The notes beneath the pieces are model-generated. The model searched no databases and had not been told where the DNA came from. It saw nothing but the letters and a program-made list of their open reading frames with translations. This document shows, piece after piece, positions 1 to 6,454 of a stretch of 9,226 bases of DNA; position 1 is the first letter of the stretch, and each line of letters begins with the position of its first letter. The stretch is from the NCBI GenBank assembly GCA_013153335.1, contig JAADEP010000209.1, positions 1 through 9,226 on the forward strand, written 5' to 3'. A program made the translations under genes and the position numbers. The DNA is from Chloroflexota bacterium (lineage in GTDB: Bacteria; Chloroflexota; Anaerolineae; Anaerolineales; DRMV01).

Positions 1-194
1 TGGCCGCGGGCGGCTGAACCCGCCCGCTAGGAATTCACCACTGTGCGCCCGCGCGTTGGGCCGGATGGTTCGTGCGCCATGGCCGCGGGCGGCTGAACCC
101 GCCCGCTATCCTCGCCGTCTGCCATGCGTTCCCGCGCGTTGAGCCGGATAATTCGCGCGCATTTTATACTAGCCGCGGGCTTCCAGCCCGCGGC
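1..194. repeat. Cluster of three GC-rich palindromes (REP/BIME-like)
   Basis: Two identical 29-nt copies occur at 1-29 and 80-108. Each contains an 8-bp inverted repeat (GCGGGCGG / CCGCCCGC) around the loop CTGAAC. A third, related palindrome at 172-194 has a perfect 10-bp stem (GCCGCGGGCT / AGCCCGCGGC) around the loop TCC. The sequence before copies two and three is also repeated: 51-79 and 134-162 agree except at a few bases, giving a unit of about 80-90 bp. The loop motif (TTCAGCC / TTCCAGCCC) reads on the minus strand in copies one and two and on the plus strand in copy three, so the palindromes are inverted relative to their flanks. This resembles REP/BIME elements known to be moved by RAYT-type transposases, but no transposase is present here. 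The left edge is cut by the window, so more copies may lie outside. Confidence 0.75.
163..170 (-). promoter_or_regulatory. Possible -10-like TATAAAAT next to palindrome
   Basis: Read on the minus strand this is GTATAAAAT, immediately after the 10-bp palindrome at 172-194. It would fire leftwards, out of the window and away from the glycosyltransferase gene. No -35 hexamer is recognisable. It is listed because the same motif-plus-palindrome arrangement occurs upstream of def. Confidence 0.2.
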
Positions 195-261
195 GGCGCT
201 CAACGGCGACAACCCCTTGCGCCTCCCCTCGCCACTTGTCATTTCTACAACCCTTGCGCCC

Positions 262-277
262 CCCGCGGCCGCGCGGG
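262..277 (-). terminator. Hairpin directly after the glycosyltransferase stop codon
   Basis: A 6-bp inverted repeat (CCCGCG / CGCGGG, 4-nt loop) begins right after the TGA stop at 278-280 on the minus strand. There is no T tract after it, so it is not a textbook intrinsic terminator. It could still protect the 3' end of the operon transcript or help it terminate. Nothing else recognisable lies between 195 and 261 apart from a short near-repeat of ACAACCCTTGCGCC. Confidence 0.3.
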
Positions 278-1831
278 TCAAGGTTGGGTCTTTGGGGCTT
301 CGTCCGTGCTCGCATCTTCCTTATCGGGATTGGGCAGCGGCTCTTTGGGATGGCGCAGGTCAAAGACGATATAGCCGTCGCCTTGCAGCACTATGGGGTA
401 GTAGCGGGTGAGGATCTCCCGGAGCGCGGGTTGTTGTTGCCATTGACCCATGGCCGTGACCAGGAAGTAGTCATAGCCCGCGGTGCGCTCTCGAAAGCGC
501 GTCCACATATCTTGCTCGTTGCCCCGGATTTTGGCCAGTTCCAGGCTGGCCGCGGTCGGCCAAATCGCGATCCCGCGCCAGCCAAAGTAATTCATCCGCA
601 TGCCAAAGTCTTGGACCAAGCCGATGTATTTGCCCTCGGGCAGCATGCTGACCAAGGTTTGCCAAAAGGCTGGTTCCGCGCGGTAGTCTCGGACTTTGTG
701 ATTGAGCTGGCGTACGCTCTCCGCGCTCGCATACACCACTGCAGCCGTGACCGCGAGGCCCACCAGCGCGTAACGCCAGCGTTCGCGGCCGCGCAGCAGT
801 TGCAGCACGCCGTCGGCCAACAGGGTGAGACCCAGGCCTATCCAGGGCAGCAGGGGCAGGTGATAGTAATTGTGGGTCATGCTCTGGTAAGGCACGAGCA
901 TGCCATAAACGCCATAGCCCACGGCCCAGCCTGCCAACAGCGCGCTGGCCGCGCGGCGCGCGCTTAATGCCCATCCGACCACCGCGCCCAAGAGCCAGGC
1001 TCCGCCGAGGTATTTGACCACGGTGTGCAGCCAGCGACCATAAAACATAGGGTCGCGCCAAAAGACCACCATCGGCGCGGTCCACTTGCGGGGATAGGAC
1101 CCCAGCAAGCCCTGCATCCAACCGTAATAGGCCAACACCGGCAGGGCCGCAAGCCCGGCCATGAGCCAAACCTGTTTGCGGCGCCAGAAGGCGGGCCCTT
1201 CACGCAGCCAGGTCATGGCTCCGGCTATCCCGGCCAGGGGGAAGGCCGCGTAGGCCTTGACGAAGATGGTCGCGCCTGAGAGCAGGCCCGCGCGCCACGC
1301 GTCGGCCCAGGTTCCGCGTTGCGCCCAGCGGTGCCAGGCCCACGCGCTCCAAATCAGCAGCGCGACCATGAGGGGATCGGGCTGAAAAGTGCGGCTGGCC
1401 ATGACCGCGAAGGGCAAGAACAAAAGGTAAAGGGGCCCGGCCAGCGCGGCCCAGGGGGAAGCGGTCACCAGTTCTCGACCCAGTTTGTAAAGTCCCACAA
1501 CCCCCAGGGCCCAAAAGGCCATGCTGTAAATCCGCGCGACCCAGGGCGCTTCGCGGCCCAGGAGCAAGTACGTGCCCGCGACGAGCGCGTCCAAGACCGG
1601 CGGCTCTAGCTGCTCGATGCGGCGATAGAGCGCGGCCGCGCGCTCGCGGCGCTCGGGATCCGCGTCCGGGTTCCAGCGATAGTAAAGGTAGCGCGCGGTG
1701 ATCGCGCCTTTGAGCTGGCGCAGGGGGTGGAACTCCAGGGGCGGCACGGTCACGTGATAGAGGCGAAGGCCCAAACCGAGGGCCAGGGCCAGGGCCAAGA
1801 TCACCGACGGAGACCACAAGCGCCGGATCAT
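278..1831 (-). CDS. GT-C membrane glycosyltransferase, family 39-like
   Basis: A 517-residue polytopic membrane protein with the layout of the PMT/ArnT-type (GT39, GT-C fold) glycosyltransferases. These use a polyprenyl-phosphate sugar on the outer face of the membrane. Helix 1 (about 8-24) is followed by an outer loop with a conserved acidic and basic segment (E33, FHPLRQ 34-39). Next come an EPPVLDAL loop (76-83) and RTFQPDPLM (147-155), typical positions for family donor and metal contacts. HNYYHLPLLP at 320-329 matches the late H-YY-P motif. About nine to eleven hydrophobic helices precede a soluble tail from about 375, which ends in a charged, Pro-rich stretch. ATG is preceded by AGGAAGG at good spacing. 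The start overlaps the HD gene stop as ATGA, so translation is probably coupled. It is last in the operon. Sugar donor and acceptor (lipid, protein or glycan) cannot be told. Confidence 0.85.
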   Translation of the reverse strand: MIRRLWSPSVILALALALGLGLRLYHVTVPPLEFHPLRQLKGAITARYLYYRWNPDADPERRERAAALYRRIEQLEPPVLDALVAGTYLLLGREAPWVARIYSMAFWALGVVGLYKLGRELVTASPWAALAGPLYLLFLPFAVMASRTFQPDPLMVALLIWSAWAWHRWAQRGTWADAWRAGLLSGATIFVKAYAAFPLAGIAGAMTWLREGPAFWRRKQVWLMAGLAALPVLAYYGWMQGLLGSYPRKWTAPMVVFWRDPMFYGRWLHTVVKYLGGAWLLGAVVGWALSARRAASALLAGWAVGYGVYGMLVPYQSMTHNYYHLPLLPWIGLGLTLLADGVLQLLRGRERWRYALVGLAVTAAVVYASAESVRQLNHKVRDYRAEPAFWQTLVSMLPEGKYIGLVQDFGMRMNYFGWRGIAIWPTAASLELAKIRGNEQDMWTRFRERTAGYDYFLVTAMGQWQQQPALREILTRYYPIVLQGDGYIVFDLRHPKEPLPNPDKEDASTDEAPKTQP

Positions 1832-2376
1832 GCGTCACCTTCCTCGTCGGCTTGCCGGAGCAAAGCCCAGCGTCGGACTTGGGCGGGATCCGCGAACGCG
1901 GGCCGGGGTGCGTGATGGTGTTGGATCAACGCGACCACCGCGGGCGGGGCACCGGCCGCGCGCGCCCACTCGGCGCCCCACGTCGCGTGTTGTTCGGCCA
2001 CCACAAAGGCGCGGCGCCAGCCCCGGGGGGCGCCTTGGGCCCAGGCCCCGCGCGCCCGAGCCGGGAACAGGCGTCGACCAAGCACCGCGAGCGCGCGTTC
2101 CACCAGGTGTAGGTCCACTCGGCTTTTGCCCACATCGTGCAGCAACGCGGCTTGTTGGACGAGCACATCCCCGCCCAGGGCTTGAACCCGGCGCCACACC
2201 CGCAGCGCGTGGGCTTGTTCGGCCCGGCTTTGACGCAAGAACAAGGGCCAAAGGGCCGCGCCCAGCACGTGTTGGGCCTCGGCCAAATCGTGGGGCGCAG
2301 GACGCTCCCGCCAATAACGCCACGCTTGGCGCACTCGGTACGCTGCGCGCGCTATCCCACCAGAAGGGTTATCCAT
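1828..2376 (-). CDS. HD-domain protein, probable metal-dependent phosphohydrolase
   Basis: A 182-residue soluble protein carrying an HD superfamily domain. Visible ligands are H56 (EQAHALRV), H80-D81 in LLHDVGKS, H130 in AEQHA, the H153-H155 cluster and a late Asp in RQADEE (D177). That order fits a compact single-domain HD or HDIG-type hydrolase acting on nucleotides or phosphoesters. No effector, sensor or transmembrane domain is present, so the substrate is unknown. I prefer the ATG at 2376 (MDNPSGG), which overlaps the M50 gene by 25 nt. An ATG at 2427 would add 17 residues and overlap by 76 nt; neither has a strong ribosome binding site. The stop overlaps the ATG of the next gene by 4 nt. 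The internal codons are very G+C-rich and Arg/Ala-rich. Family membership is fairly certain, function is not. Confidence 0.8.
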   Translation of the reverse strand: MDNPSGGIARAAYRVRQAWRYWRERPAPHDLAEAQHVLGAALWPLFLRQSRAEQAHALRVWRRVQALGGDVLVQQAALLHDVGKSRVDLHLVERALAVLGRRLFPARARGAWAQGAPRGWRRAFVVAEQHATWGAEWARAAGAPPAVVALIQHHHAPRPAFADPAQVRRWALLRQADEEGDA

Positions 2377-3002
2377 ACGTCGTACATCAGGTTGAGTAGC
2401 CACCACGCGGGTTTGGCGATCAGCCATGTGAGCACGTCAATCCCCAAATACGGCAATAGCCAGAGCAACAAGATGAAAATGAGCATGGAATAAGGCGCCA
2501 GCGGTTCAAGATATTGCTGCCAGAACCGGGGGAAGAGCTCGCGCAAAATGTGATGTCCATCCAAGGGCGGCAGAGGGAGCAGGTTGAACAGGGCCAAAAC
2601 CAGGTTGAGGTACGTGAAAATTATCAGGGCTTGATCGAGCTCCCTTGGCAGGCCGGGGATGCGGCCGAAAAGGACGTGCCCAAAGGAGGTGAGCAAGGCC
2701 AGGATGAAATTGCTCAACGGCCCGGCGAGCGCGACCAAGAGTACACCCCAGCGGGTACGCCGGATGACGGCCCACGGGTTGAAAGGCACGGGTTTGGCCC
2801 AGCCGAATCCTGATACCAACAAAAGCAGCGAGCCGAAGAGGTCGAGGTGCGCGAAGGGGTTGAGGGTGAAGCGTCCGGCTCGGCGGGGTGTGTCATCGCC
2901 CAGATAGACAGCCATGGCCGCGTGGGCAAATTCGTGCACTGGCAACGCGAGCAACAGGGCGCTTATGCGAACGAACAAACGCAGGGGATCCACGAAGAAC
3001 AC
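2352..3002 (-). CDS. Site-2 protease family (M50) integral membrane metalloprotease
   Basis: A 216-residue, mostly hydrophobic protein of the short, PDZ-less M50B group. HEFAH (residues 23-27) supplies two zinc-binding His and the catalytic Glu. The NLLPLPPLDG segment (140-149) supplies the third ligand, D148. Family-typical FGWAKPVPFNP (66-76) and AGPLSN (93-98) lie between them. Four to six membrane helices are likely. In the family such enzymes cut membrane-embedded substrates, for example anti-sigma factors or signal-peptide remnants; here the substrate is unknown. The open frame extends to a TTG at 3017, but AAGGAGG at 3008-3014 lies just inside that extension, 5 nt before the GTG at 3000-3002. 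I therefore start there, leaving an 11-nt gap to rnz instead of an overlap. A second GTG three codons further on is spaced less well. Confidence 0.88.
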   Translation of the reverse strand: MFFVDPLRLFVRISALLLALPVHEFAHAAMAVYLGDDTPRRAGRFTLNPFAHLDLFGSLLLLVSGFGWAKPVPFNPWAVIRRTRWGVLLVALAGPLSNFILALLTSFGHVLFGRIPGLPRELDQALIIFTYLNLVLALFNLLPLPPLDGHHILRELFPRFWQQYLEPLAPYSMLIFILLLWLLPYLGIDVLTWLIAKPAWWLLNLMYDVWITLLVG

Positions 3003-3007
3003 GAGGG

Positions 3008-3014
3008 CCTCCTT
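3008..3014 (-). promoter_or_regulatory. Ribosome binding site that fixes the M50 start
   Basis: The minus strand reads AAGGAGG, followed by CCCTC and GTG. This is a full anti-16S match at 5-nt spacing. It lies downstream of the in-frame TTG at 3017, arguing against that longer start, and shares one base with the rnz stop codon (3014-3016). Confidence 0.75.
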
Positions 3015-3994
3015 CAATCGCTCGCCACAACCGCGGGCCGGAACGCGTCGGGCTCGCGGGTGGTGGTCTTTAGCAAACCGTCGCGGCGAATACGATAGAT
3101 GTCAAAGTCGCGCGCGACCCACGTCGCGGGGAAGATCGCGCGGGCTTCGGCCAGGATGTCGTGGTCTCGATAGCGCCGCGAAATATGGGTGAGGATGAGG
3201 TGCTTGACCCCGCTTTCCTTGGCCAAAAGCGCGGCCTCGCGCGCGGTGATATGCCCGAATTGGCGGGCGAGTTCCACATCTTCATGAAGGTACGTGGCTT
3301 CAATGACCAACAGATCCGCGTCGCGCACATGTTCGTGCAAGTCGTCGGTCCGACCCGTGTCCATGATGTGCACATACCGCACGCCGGGCCGCGGGGGACC
3401 CAGCACTTGGTCTGGGTGAATCACCCGGCCATCGGGCAGGGTCACGGTCTTGCCCGCGACCAGGTCGCGGCGCCAAGGGCCCGGCGGGATGTTCAGGGCT
3501 TCGGCTCGTTCCACCAAGAAGGGGCGCCGGGCATCTTCTTCGAAGCGATAGCCGAAGGTTTGGGTGCCCCGGTGCCACACCGGGAACGCGGTGATGGTGA
3601 AGTCATCCCCGCGGAAGATCACGCCAGGCCGTACTTCGCGCAGGTGTAAGGGCATGGGTGGCCGGGTGTTGCGCAATACGACGCGAAACAGCAGGTCGTG
3701 GATGCGGTCCAGGGCTTGGCTGCCCGCGTAGATTTCCAGGAACTCAACGCTTTCCCAACGCATGAAGGTGGACATCAGCCCGCCCAGGCCCAGGATGTGG
3801 TCGAGGTGCGCGTGGGTGATGAGCGCGCGCGTAAGCCGCCGAAACCCAACGCCAGCCTTGAGGATTTGCCGTTGGGTACCCTCGCCGCAGTCCAGCAAGA
3901 AGCGATATTGGTTATGTTGGATGATGTGGGCCGAAAGCCCGCGCTGCACCGAGGGCGCGGACGCGGACGTGCCCAGGAAGATCACCTCGAACAC
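3014..3994 (-). CDS. rnz: Ribonuclease Z (tRNA 3' processing endonuclease)
   Basis: A 326-residue metallo-beta-lactamase-fold enzyme expected to cut precursor tRNAs 3' of the discriminator base in the cytoplasm. The N-terminus FLGTSASAPS (6-15) and LLDCGEGTQRQ (33-43) are characteristic of RNase Z. The zinc site is visible as HAHLDH (61-66), H141 in FPVWHRG, D212 in HIMDTG and H270 in LTHISRRY. FGHITAREAA (246-255) carries the conserved His of the GHxTA motif. Length is near the bacterial norm of about 300-330. The start is GTG, with AAGGAG 6 nt upstream (4001-4006). The gene follows recF by 31 nt and precedes the M50 gene by 11 nt. Positions 144-148 read TQTFG where many homologues have S-x-GY-type residues, a mild variation. 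Assignment as RNase Z rather than a related lactamase-fold hydrolase is well supported. Confidence 0.92.
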   Translation of the reverse strand: MFEVIFLGTSASAPSVQRGLSAHIIQHNQYRFLLDCGEGTQRQILKAGVGFRRLTRALITHAHLDHILGLGGLMSTFMRWESVEFLEIYAGSQALDRIHDLLFRVVLRNTRPPMPLHLREVRPGVIFRGDDFTITAFPVWHRGTQTFGYRFEEDARRPFLVERAEALNIPPGPWRRDLVAGKTVTLPDGRVIHPDQVLGPPRPGVRYVHIMDTGRTDDLHEHVRDADLLVIEATYLHEDVELARQFGHITAREAALLAKESGVKHLILTHISRRYRDHDILAEARAIFPATWVARDFDIYRIRRDGLLKTTTREPDAFRPAVVASD

Positions 3995-4024
3995 GTTGAG
4001 CTCCTTCGCTCGCAGGATGCAGGA

Positions 4025-4031
4025 ATTATAC
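4025..4031 (-). promoter_or_regulatory. Possible internal -10 box (GTATAAT) ahead of rnz
   Basis: On the minus strand GTATAAT overlaps the recF TAA stop codon, about 30 nt before the rnz GTG. No acceptable -35 hexamer is seen, since the upstream region is C-rich. It could be a weak internal promoter for the distal half of the operon, or simply a product of the stop codon. Confidence 0.25.
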
Positions 4032-5312
4032 CGAAGGATGGGGTTGGGGCGGGGGCTCGTCGTCGGGTAGGGTGGCCGAGGCTGGCCTCGCGGGCGGGGT
4101 CACGCTCACCACACGACCGGCTTCGAGATGCCAGATTTCGGTGACCTCGCGCAGGCTTTCCGGATACATGGAGGCTTCGGTCGCGGTTAGCAGGATCTGT
4201 TCGCCGGCTTCGAGAAAATGGCGCAGCACCTGTTCGCGGCGTTGAGGATCCAGTTCTGCGAGCAGGTCGTCTAAGAGCAGGATGGGCGGTTCGCCAAAGC
4301 GCTCGCGGAACCACGCGGCTTCGGCCAGTTTGAGCAGCAGGAGCGCGGTGCGTACCTGGCCGCGCGAGCCATAGACGGCGAGGTCGAGGCCTCCGGCATA
4401 GAACCGAAAATCGTCGCGGTGCGGCCCCAGGCCGGTGTTGCCGCGGCGAATGTCGTAGGCCCGCTGTTGGGCCAATCGTTGGCGCAGGTGCTCGGCCAAG
4501 ACCTCCGGGCCCGCGCGCACCAGTTCGGGCACTTCGGGCGCTTCGTGCCCGCCGAAGAGCGAGCCCTGGGCCATCACTTCGGGCACGTCGAGCGCCGGGC
4601 GATAGACAAAGCGCAAGGGCTCGGTCTGCCGGAGGAGGTCCCAATGATGCCGGGTCAGGAGGCGGTTCCAGGCCAGGAGAGTTTGGCCGCGCGCGTACAT
4701 GATGTGGCCTGCCAGCTCGGCCAGCCGCGCGTCCCATACGTCTAAGCTGTCGACCCGGGCCCGGCCTTCTTGAATTTGCTTGAGCAGCGCGTTTCGCTGG
4801 CTGAGCACTTTGTGGTATTGCACCACGTGATGCGCGTATTGCGGCCACGCTTGCGCCAGGGTTTGGTTCCAAAAGCGCCGCCGCAGTTCGGGCGCGCCGT
4901 CCACCAAATGAAGCATGTGGGGCAGAAAAAGCACGGTCGCGCAGTGCCCAAGCGCGTCAACCCGCTTGCGCTTAACCCCGTTGACCAAGATCTCTTTGCG
5001 CGTGTGCTTGCCGTTGTTGGCTTTGAGGGTGTGGATGATCCGGGCTTCGAGGCGTACGGCGCCGTCGCGACGCCGACATATCCCCCGTACTCGGGATACG
5101 GCCAGGGGCTCTCGCCGCGCGAGAAAGTGAACCAGCTCGCGGTCGGTGTGGGCCAAGAAGGAGGAGAAGGTCGAGAGGTATGCGACCGCTTCGAGCAAGG
5201 TGGTTTTGCCTTGCGCGTTGCCACCTACAATGAGCAAGGGCCCGCGCGGCAGGTCACGGGCAAAGCGGACGAAAAGGCGAAAGTTCTCCAGGTCAAGATG
5301 GGATAGATACAT
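4026..5312 (-). CDS. recF: DNA replication/repair protein RecF
   Basis: A 428-residue ABC/SMC-like ATPase that, with RecO and RecR, helps load RecA at single-strand gaps. The N-terminus LDLENFR (6-12) and Walker A GGNAQGKTT (30-38) are typical. Also visible are TGLGPHRDD (293-301), the ABC signature region YGSRGQVRT (314-322), Walker B ILLLDDLLAELD (344-355) and the switch region LLTATEA (374-380). It is longer than the usual 360-380 residues. Two features account for this: an acidic loop around 242-268 (containing SLFGGHEAPE) and a Pro-rich tail after about 405. The ATG at 5312 gives the standard RecF N-terminus, although no clear ribosome binding site precedes it. It follows def by 32 nt. 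In many bacteria recF sits beside dnaA, dnaN and gyrB; here it lies in an unrelated housekeeping operon. Confidence 0.95.
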   Translation of the reverse strand: MYLSHLDLENFRLFVRFARDLPRGPLLIVGGNAQGKTTLLEAVAYLSTFSSFLAHTDRELVHFLARREPLAVSRVRGICRRRDGAVRLEARIIHTLKANNGKHTRKEILVNGVKRKRVDALGHCATVLFLPHMLHLVDGAPELRRRFWNQTLAQAWPQYAHHVVQYHKVLSQRNALLKQIQEGRARVDSLDVWDARLAELAGHIMYARGQTLLAWNRLLTRHHWDLLRQTEPLRFVYRPALDVPEVMAQGSLFGGHEAPEVPELVRAGPEVLAEHLRQRLAQQRAYDIRRGNTGLGPHRDDFRFYAGGLDLAVYGSRGQVRTALLLLKLAEAAWFRERFGEPPILLLDDLLAELDPQRREQVLRHFLEAGEQILLTATEASMYPESLREVTEIWHLEAGRVVSVTPPARPASATLPDDEPPPQPHPSV

Positions 5313-5344
5313 CGGTTTGACAACATCAGGTCCGTCCCCGGCGT

Positions 5345-5854
5345 CTAAACGGCTGGGGCGTCGGGTTCTTCTTCAGCACGCCACACACGGCGGGCGCGGT
5401 CGGTGAACAAAATGCCGTTCAGGTGATCGATCTCGTGCTGGAAGATACGCGCGAGCCAACCCTCGAGGTCGAGGCGCAGGGGCTCCCCGCGCGGGGTTTG
5501 GCCCACCACGGTGATCGCGTACGCGCGCTCCACCTCACCCCAGTACCCCGGGATGGATAGACAGCCTTCCAGGCCAACGACCCGGCGCGGCGAAACCCGG
5601 ACGATGCGCGGATTCACCACCGCGTACAGCTGATGCGGGATGCCCTCTTCCTCGTCCTCGTATTCCACCACGATGAGGCGTTTGGAGACGTTGACTTGGG
5701 GCGCGGCCAGTCCCACGCCCGGTGCCGCGCGCATGGTCTCGATCATGTCTTGGGCCAGGCGCTCTAGCTCGGGCCCGAATTCTTCGGGCTTGACCGGTTG
5801 GGCTTTGCGACGCAACACCGGGTGGGGCACGGTCACGATTTCAAGCACGGCCAT
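5345..5854 (-). CDS. def: Peptide deformylase
   Basis: A 169-residue cytosolic metalloenzyme that removes the N-terminal formyl group from nascent proteins at the ribosome. All three diagnostic motifs are present: GVGLAAPQ (46-53), EGCLSIPG (96-103) and HEIDH (140-144). They give metal ligands C98, H140 and H144, with catalytic E141. A short insert with an acidic run (EYEDEEEG, 64-71) falls between motifs 1 and 2, as in many type 1 enzymes. The ATG has AAGGAG 6 nt upstream (5861-5866). It is the first gene of the operon, with a TATAAT box about 50 nt upstream. Length and motifs leave little doubt. Confidence 0.97.
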   Translation of the reverse strand: MAVLEIVTVPHPVLRRKAQPVKPEEFGPELERLAQDMIETMRAAPGVGLAAPQVNVSKRLIVVEYEDEEEGIPHQLYAVVNPRIVRVSPRRVVGLEGCLSIPGYWGEVERAYAITVVGQTPRGEPLRLDLEGWLARIFQHEIDHLNGILFTDRARRVWRAEEEPDAPAV

Positions 5855-5903
5855 GGTTCTCTCCTTGCCTTCCGGTTGCGCGAGCGGGCTTCGCGCGAGC
5901 TCT

Positions 5904-5932
5904 ATTATACGCCCCTTAGCCGCGGCGCAAAG
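5904..5932 (-). promoter_or_regulatory. Probable promoter of the def-recF-rnz operon
   Basis: The minus strand carries a perfect TATAAT (5909 to 5904), preceded by G. The hexamer 17 nt upstream is CTTTGC (5932-5927), a poor match to TTGACA. A start near 5897 would give a leader of about 43 nt before def. A perfect -10 in such GC-rich sequence, between two same-strand genes and ahead of six tightly packed genes, supports promoter function. The weak -35 suggests an activator or another sigma preference. Confidence 0.5.
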
Positions 5933-5940
5933 GCCGCGCT
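5918..5940. repeat. Imperfect palindrome over the def -35 region
   Basis: CGCGGC (5921-5926) and GCCGCG (5933-5938) pair around the loop GCAAAG. Two more pairs (AG/CT) form if C5920 is bulged out. The left arm, TAGCCGCGG, is identical to the left arm of the palindrome at 172-194, so this may be a degenerate relative of the left-edge repeats. The loop coincides with the predicted -35 hexamer. There is no T tract on either strand, so it is unlikely to be a classical terminator of the upstream zinc-ribbon gene. Confidence 0.5.
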
Positions 5941-5947
5941 CGATTCG

Positions 5948-6454
5948 CTATGAGGGCGATTCTTGAGAGGTTGACGGGGACGCCTGCGCCGTAGGCTCGC
6001 TATCTTCCCGGCGCATCCCTGGCACGGGGGTGCCGCAATAAGGGCAGATGTCCCAGGGCAATTCGAGCAATTGCCCACAATGGTGGCATACCTTGCGCAG
6101 TTGGGTATGACACCAAGGGCAGATGCGCCATTCGGGTTTGACCCGCCGCGCGCATGCAGGGCAGTGCGAAACATCTTCCAGGGTCTGCAGCAAGGCTTCT
6201 TCTTCAAGCGCGCGGCGGTACGCTTCTTCGAGGGTCTGCCGGGGACGCAGCAACAGATACAGAGCCAGGCCGGGCAGGGAAAACAGAAGCACCACCAACA
6301 CCGCGAGCACGCGCGCGAAGACATCCGCGGTCCGCTGGCGGATGTCTTGATAGGTCCACAGGATGGCCGCGATCCATACCGCAAGACCGAAGGCCGCGCT
6401 CCACGCGACCAACAGGGTCAGCAGGGCTTGCACGGTTTGGGGCGTCCAGTTCAT
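5948..6454 (-). CDS. Membrane-anchored double zinc-ribbon protein of unknown function
   Basis: A 168-residue protein with two parts. Two hydrophobic helices (about 10-35 and 47-69) are joined by a short polar loop (TYQDIRQRTADVF). The second helix ends in LPGLALYLLLRPRQT and leads into a Glu-rich helix (75-95). After that come two CxxC-x10-CxxC zinc ribbons: C98/C101 with C112/C115, and C123/C126 with C137/C140. A Ser/Thr/Glu-rich tail follows. Both ribbons share the pattern P/x-W-x-ICP-W/Y-C. I recall similar uncharacterised proteins in Chloroflexota; no activity is known to me. The frame extends to a TTG at 6472, but GGAG at 6461-6464 sits 6 nt before the ATG at 6454, which I use. It is divergent from the isomerase gene and 93 nt ahead of def, with the def promoter in that gap. 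Confidence 0.8.
   Translation of the reverse strand: MNWTPQTVQALLTLLVAWSAAFGLAVWIAAILWTYQDIRQRTADVFARVLAVLVVLLFSLPGLALYLLLRPRQTLEEAYRRALEEEALLQTLEDVSHCPACARRVKPEWRICPWCHTQLRKVCHHCGQLLELPWDICPYCGTPVPGMRREDSEPTAQASPSTSQESPS

Noticed and set aside
1..194. CRISPR array
   Set aside because: Only two exact repeat copies exist, the spacers are themselves similar to each other, and no cas gene is present; REP/BIME-like structure explains it better.
236..967. Long plus-strand open frame of 243 codons
   Set aside because: It is antisense to the glycosyltransferase, has a low-complexity His/Gln/Ala/Arg-rich product and no recognisable motifs; it arises from the GC-rich codon pattern of the real gene.
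1835..2323. Alternative minus-strand frame and plus-strand frames over the HD gene
   Set aside because: Their products are Arg/Pro/Gly-rich without domain motifs, while the HD frame carries ordered catalytic residues and fits the operon overlaps.
5872..5900. Duplicated GCGCGAGC upstream of def as an operator
   Set aside because: The copies are direct, short and of a composition common throughout the window, so chance occurrence is likely.
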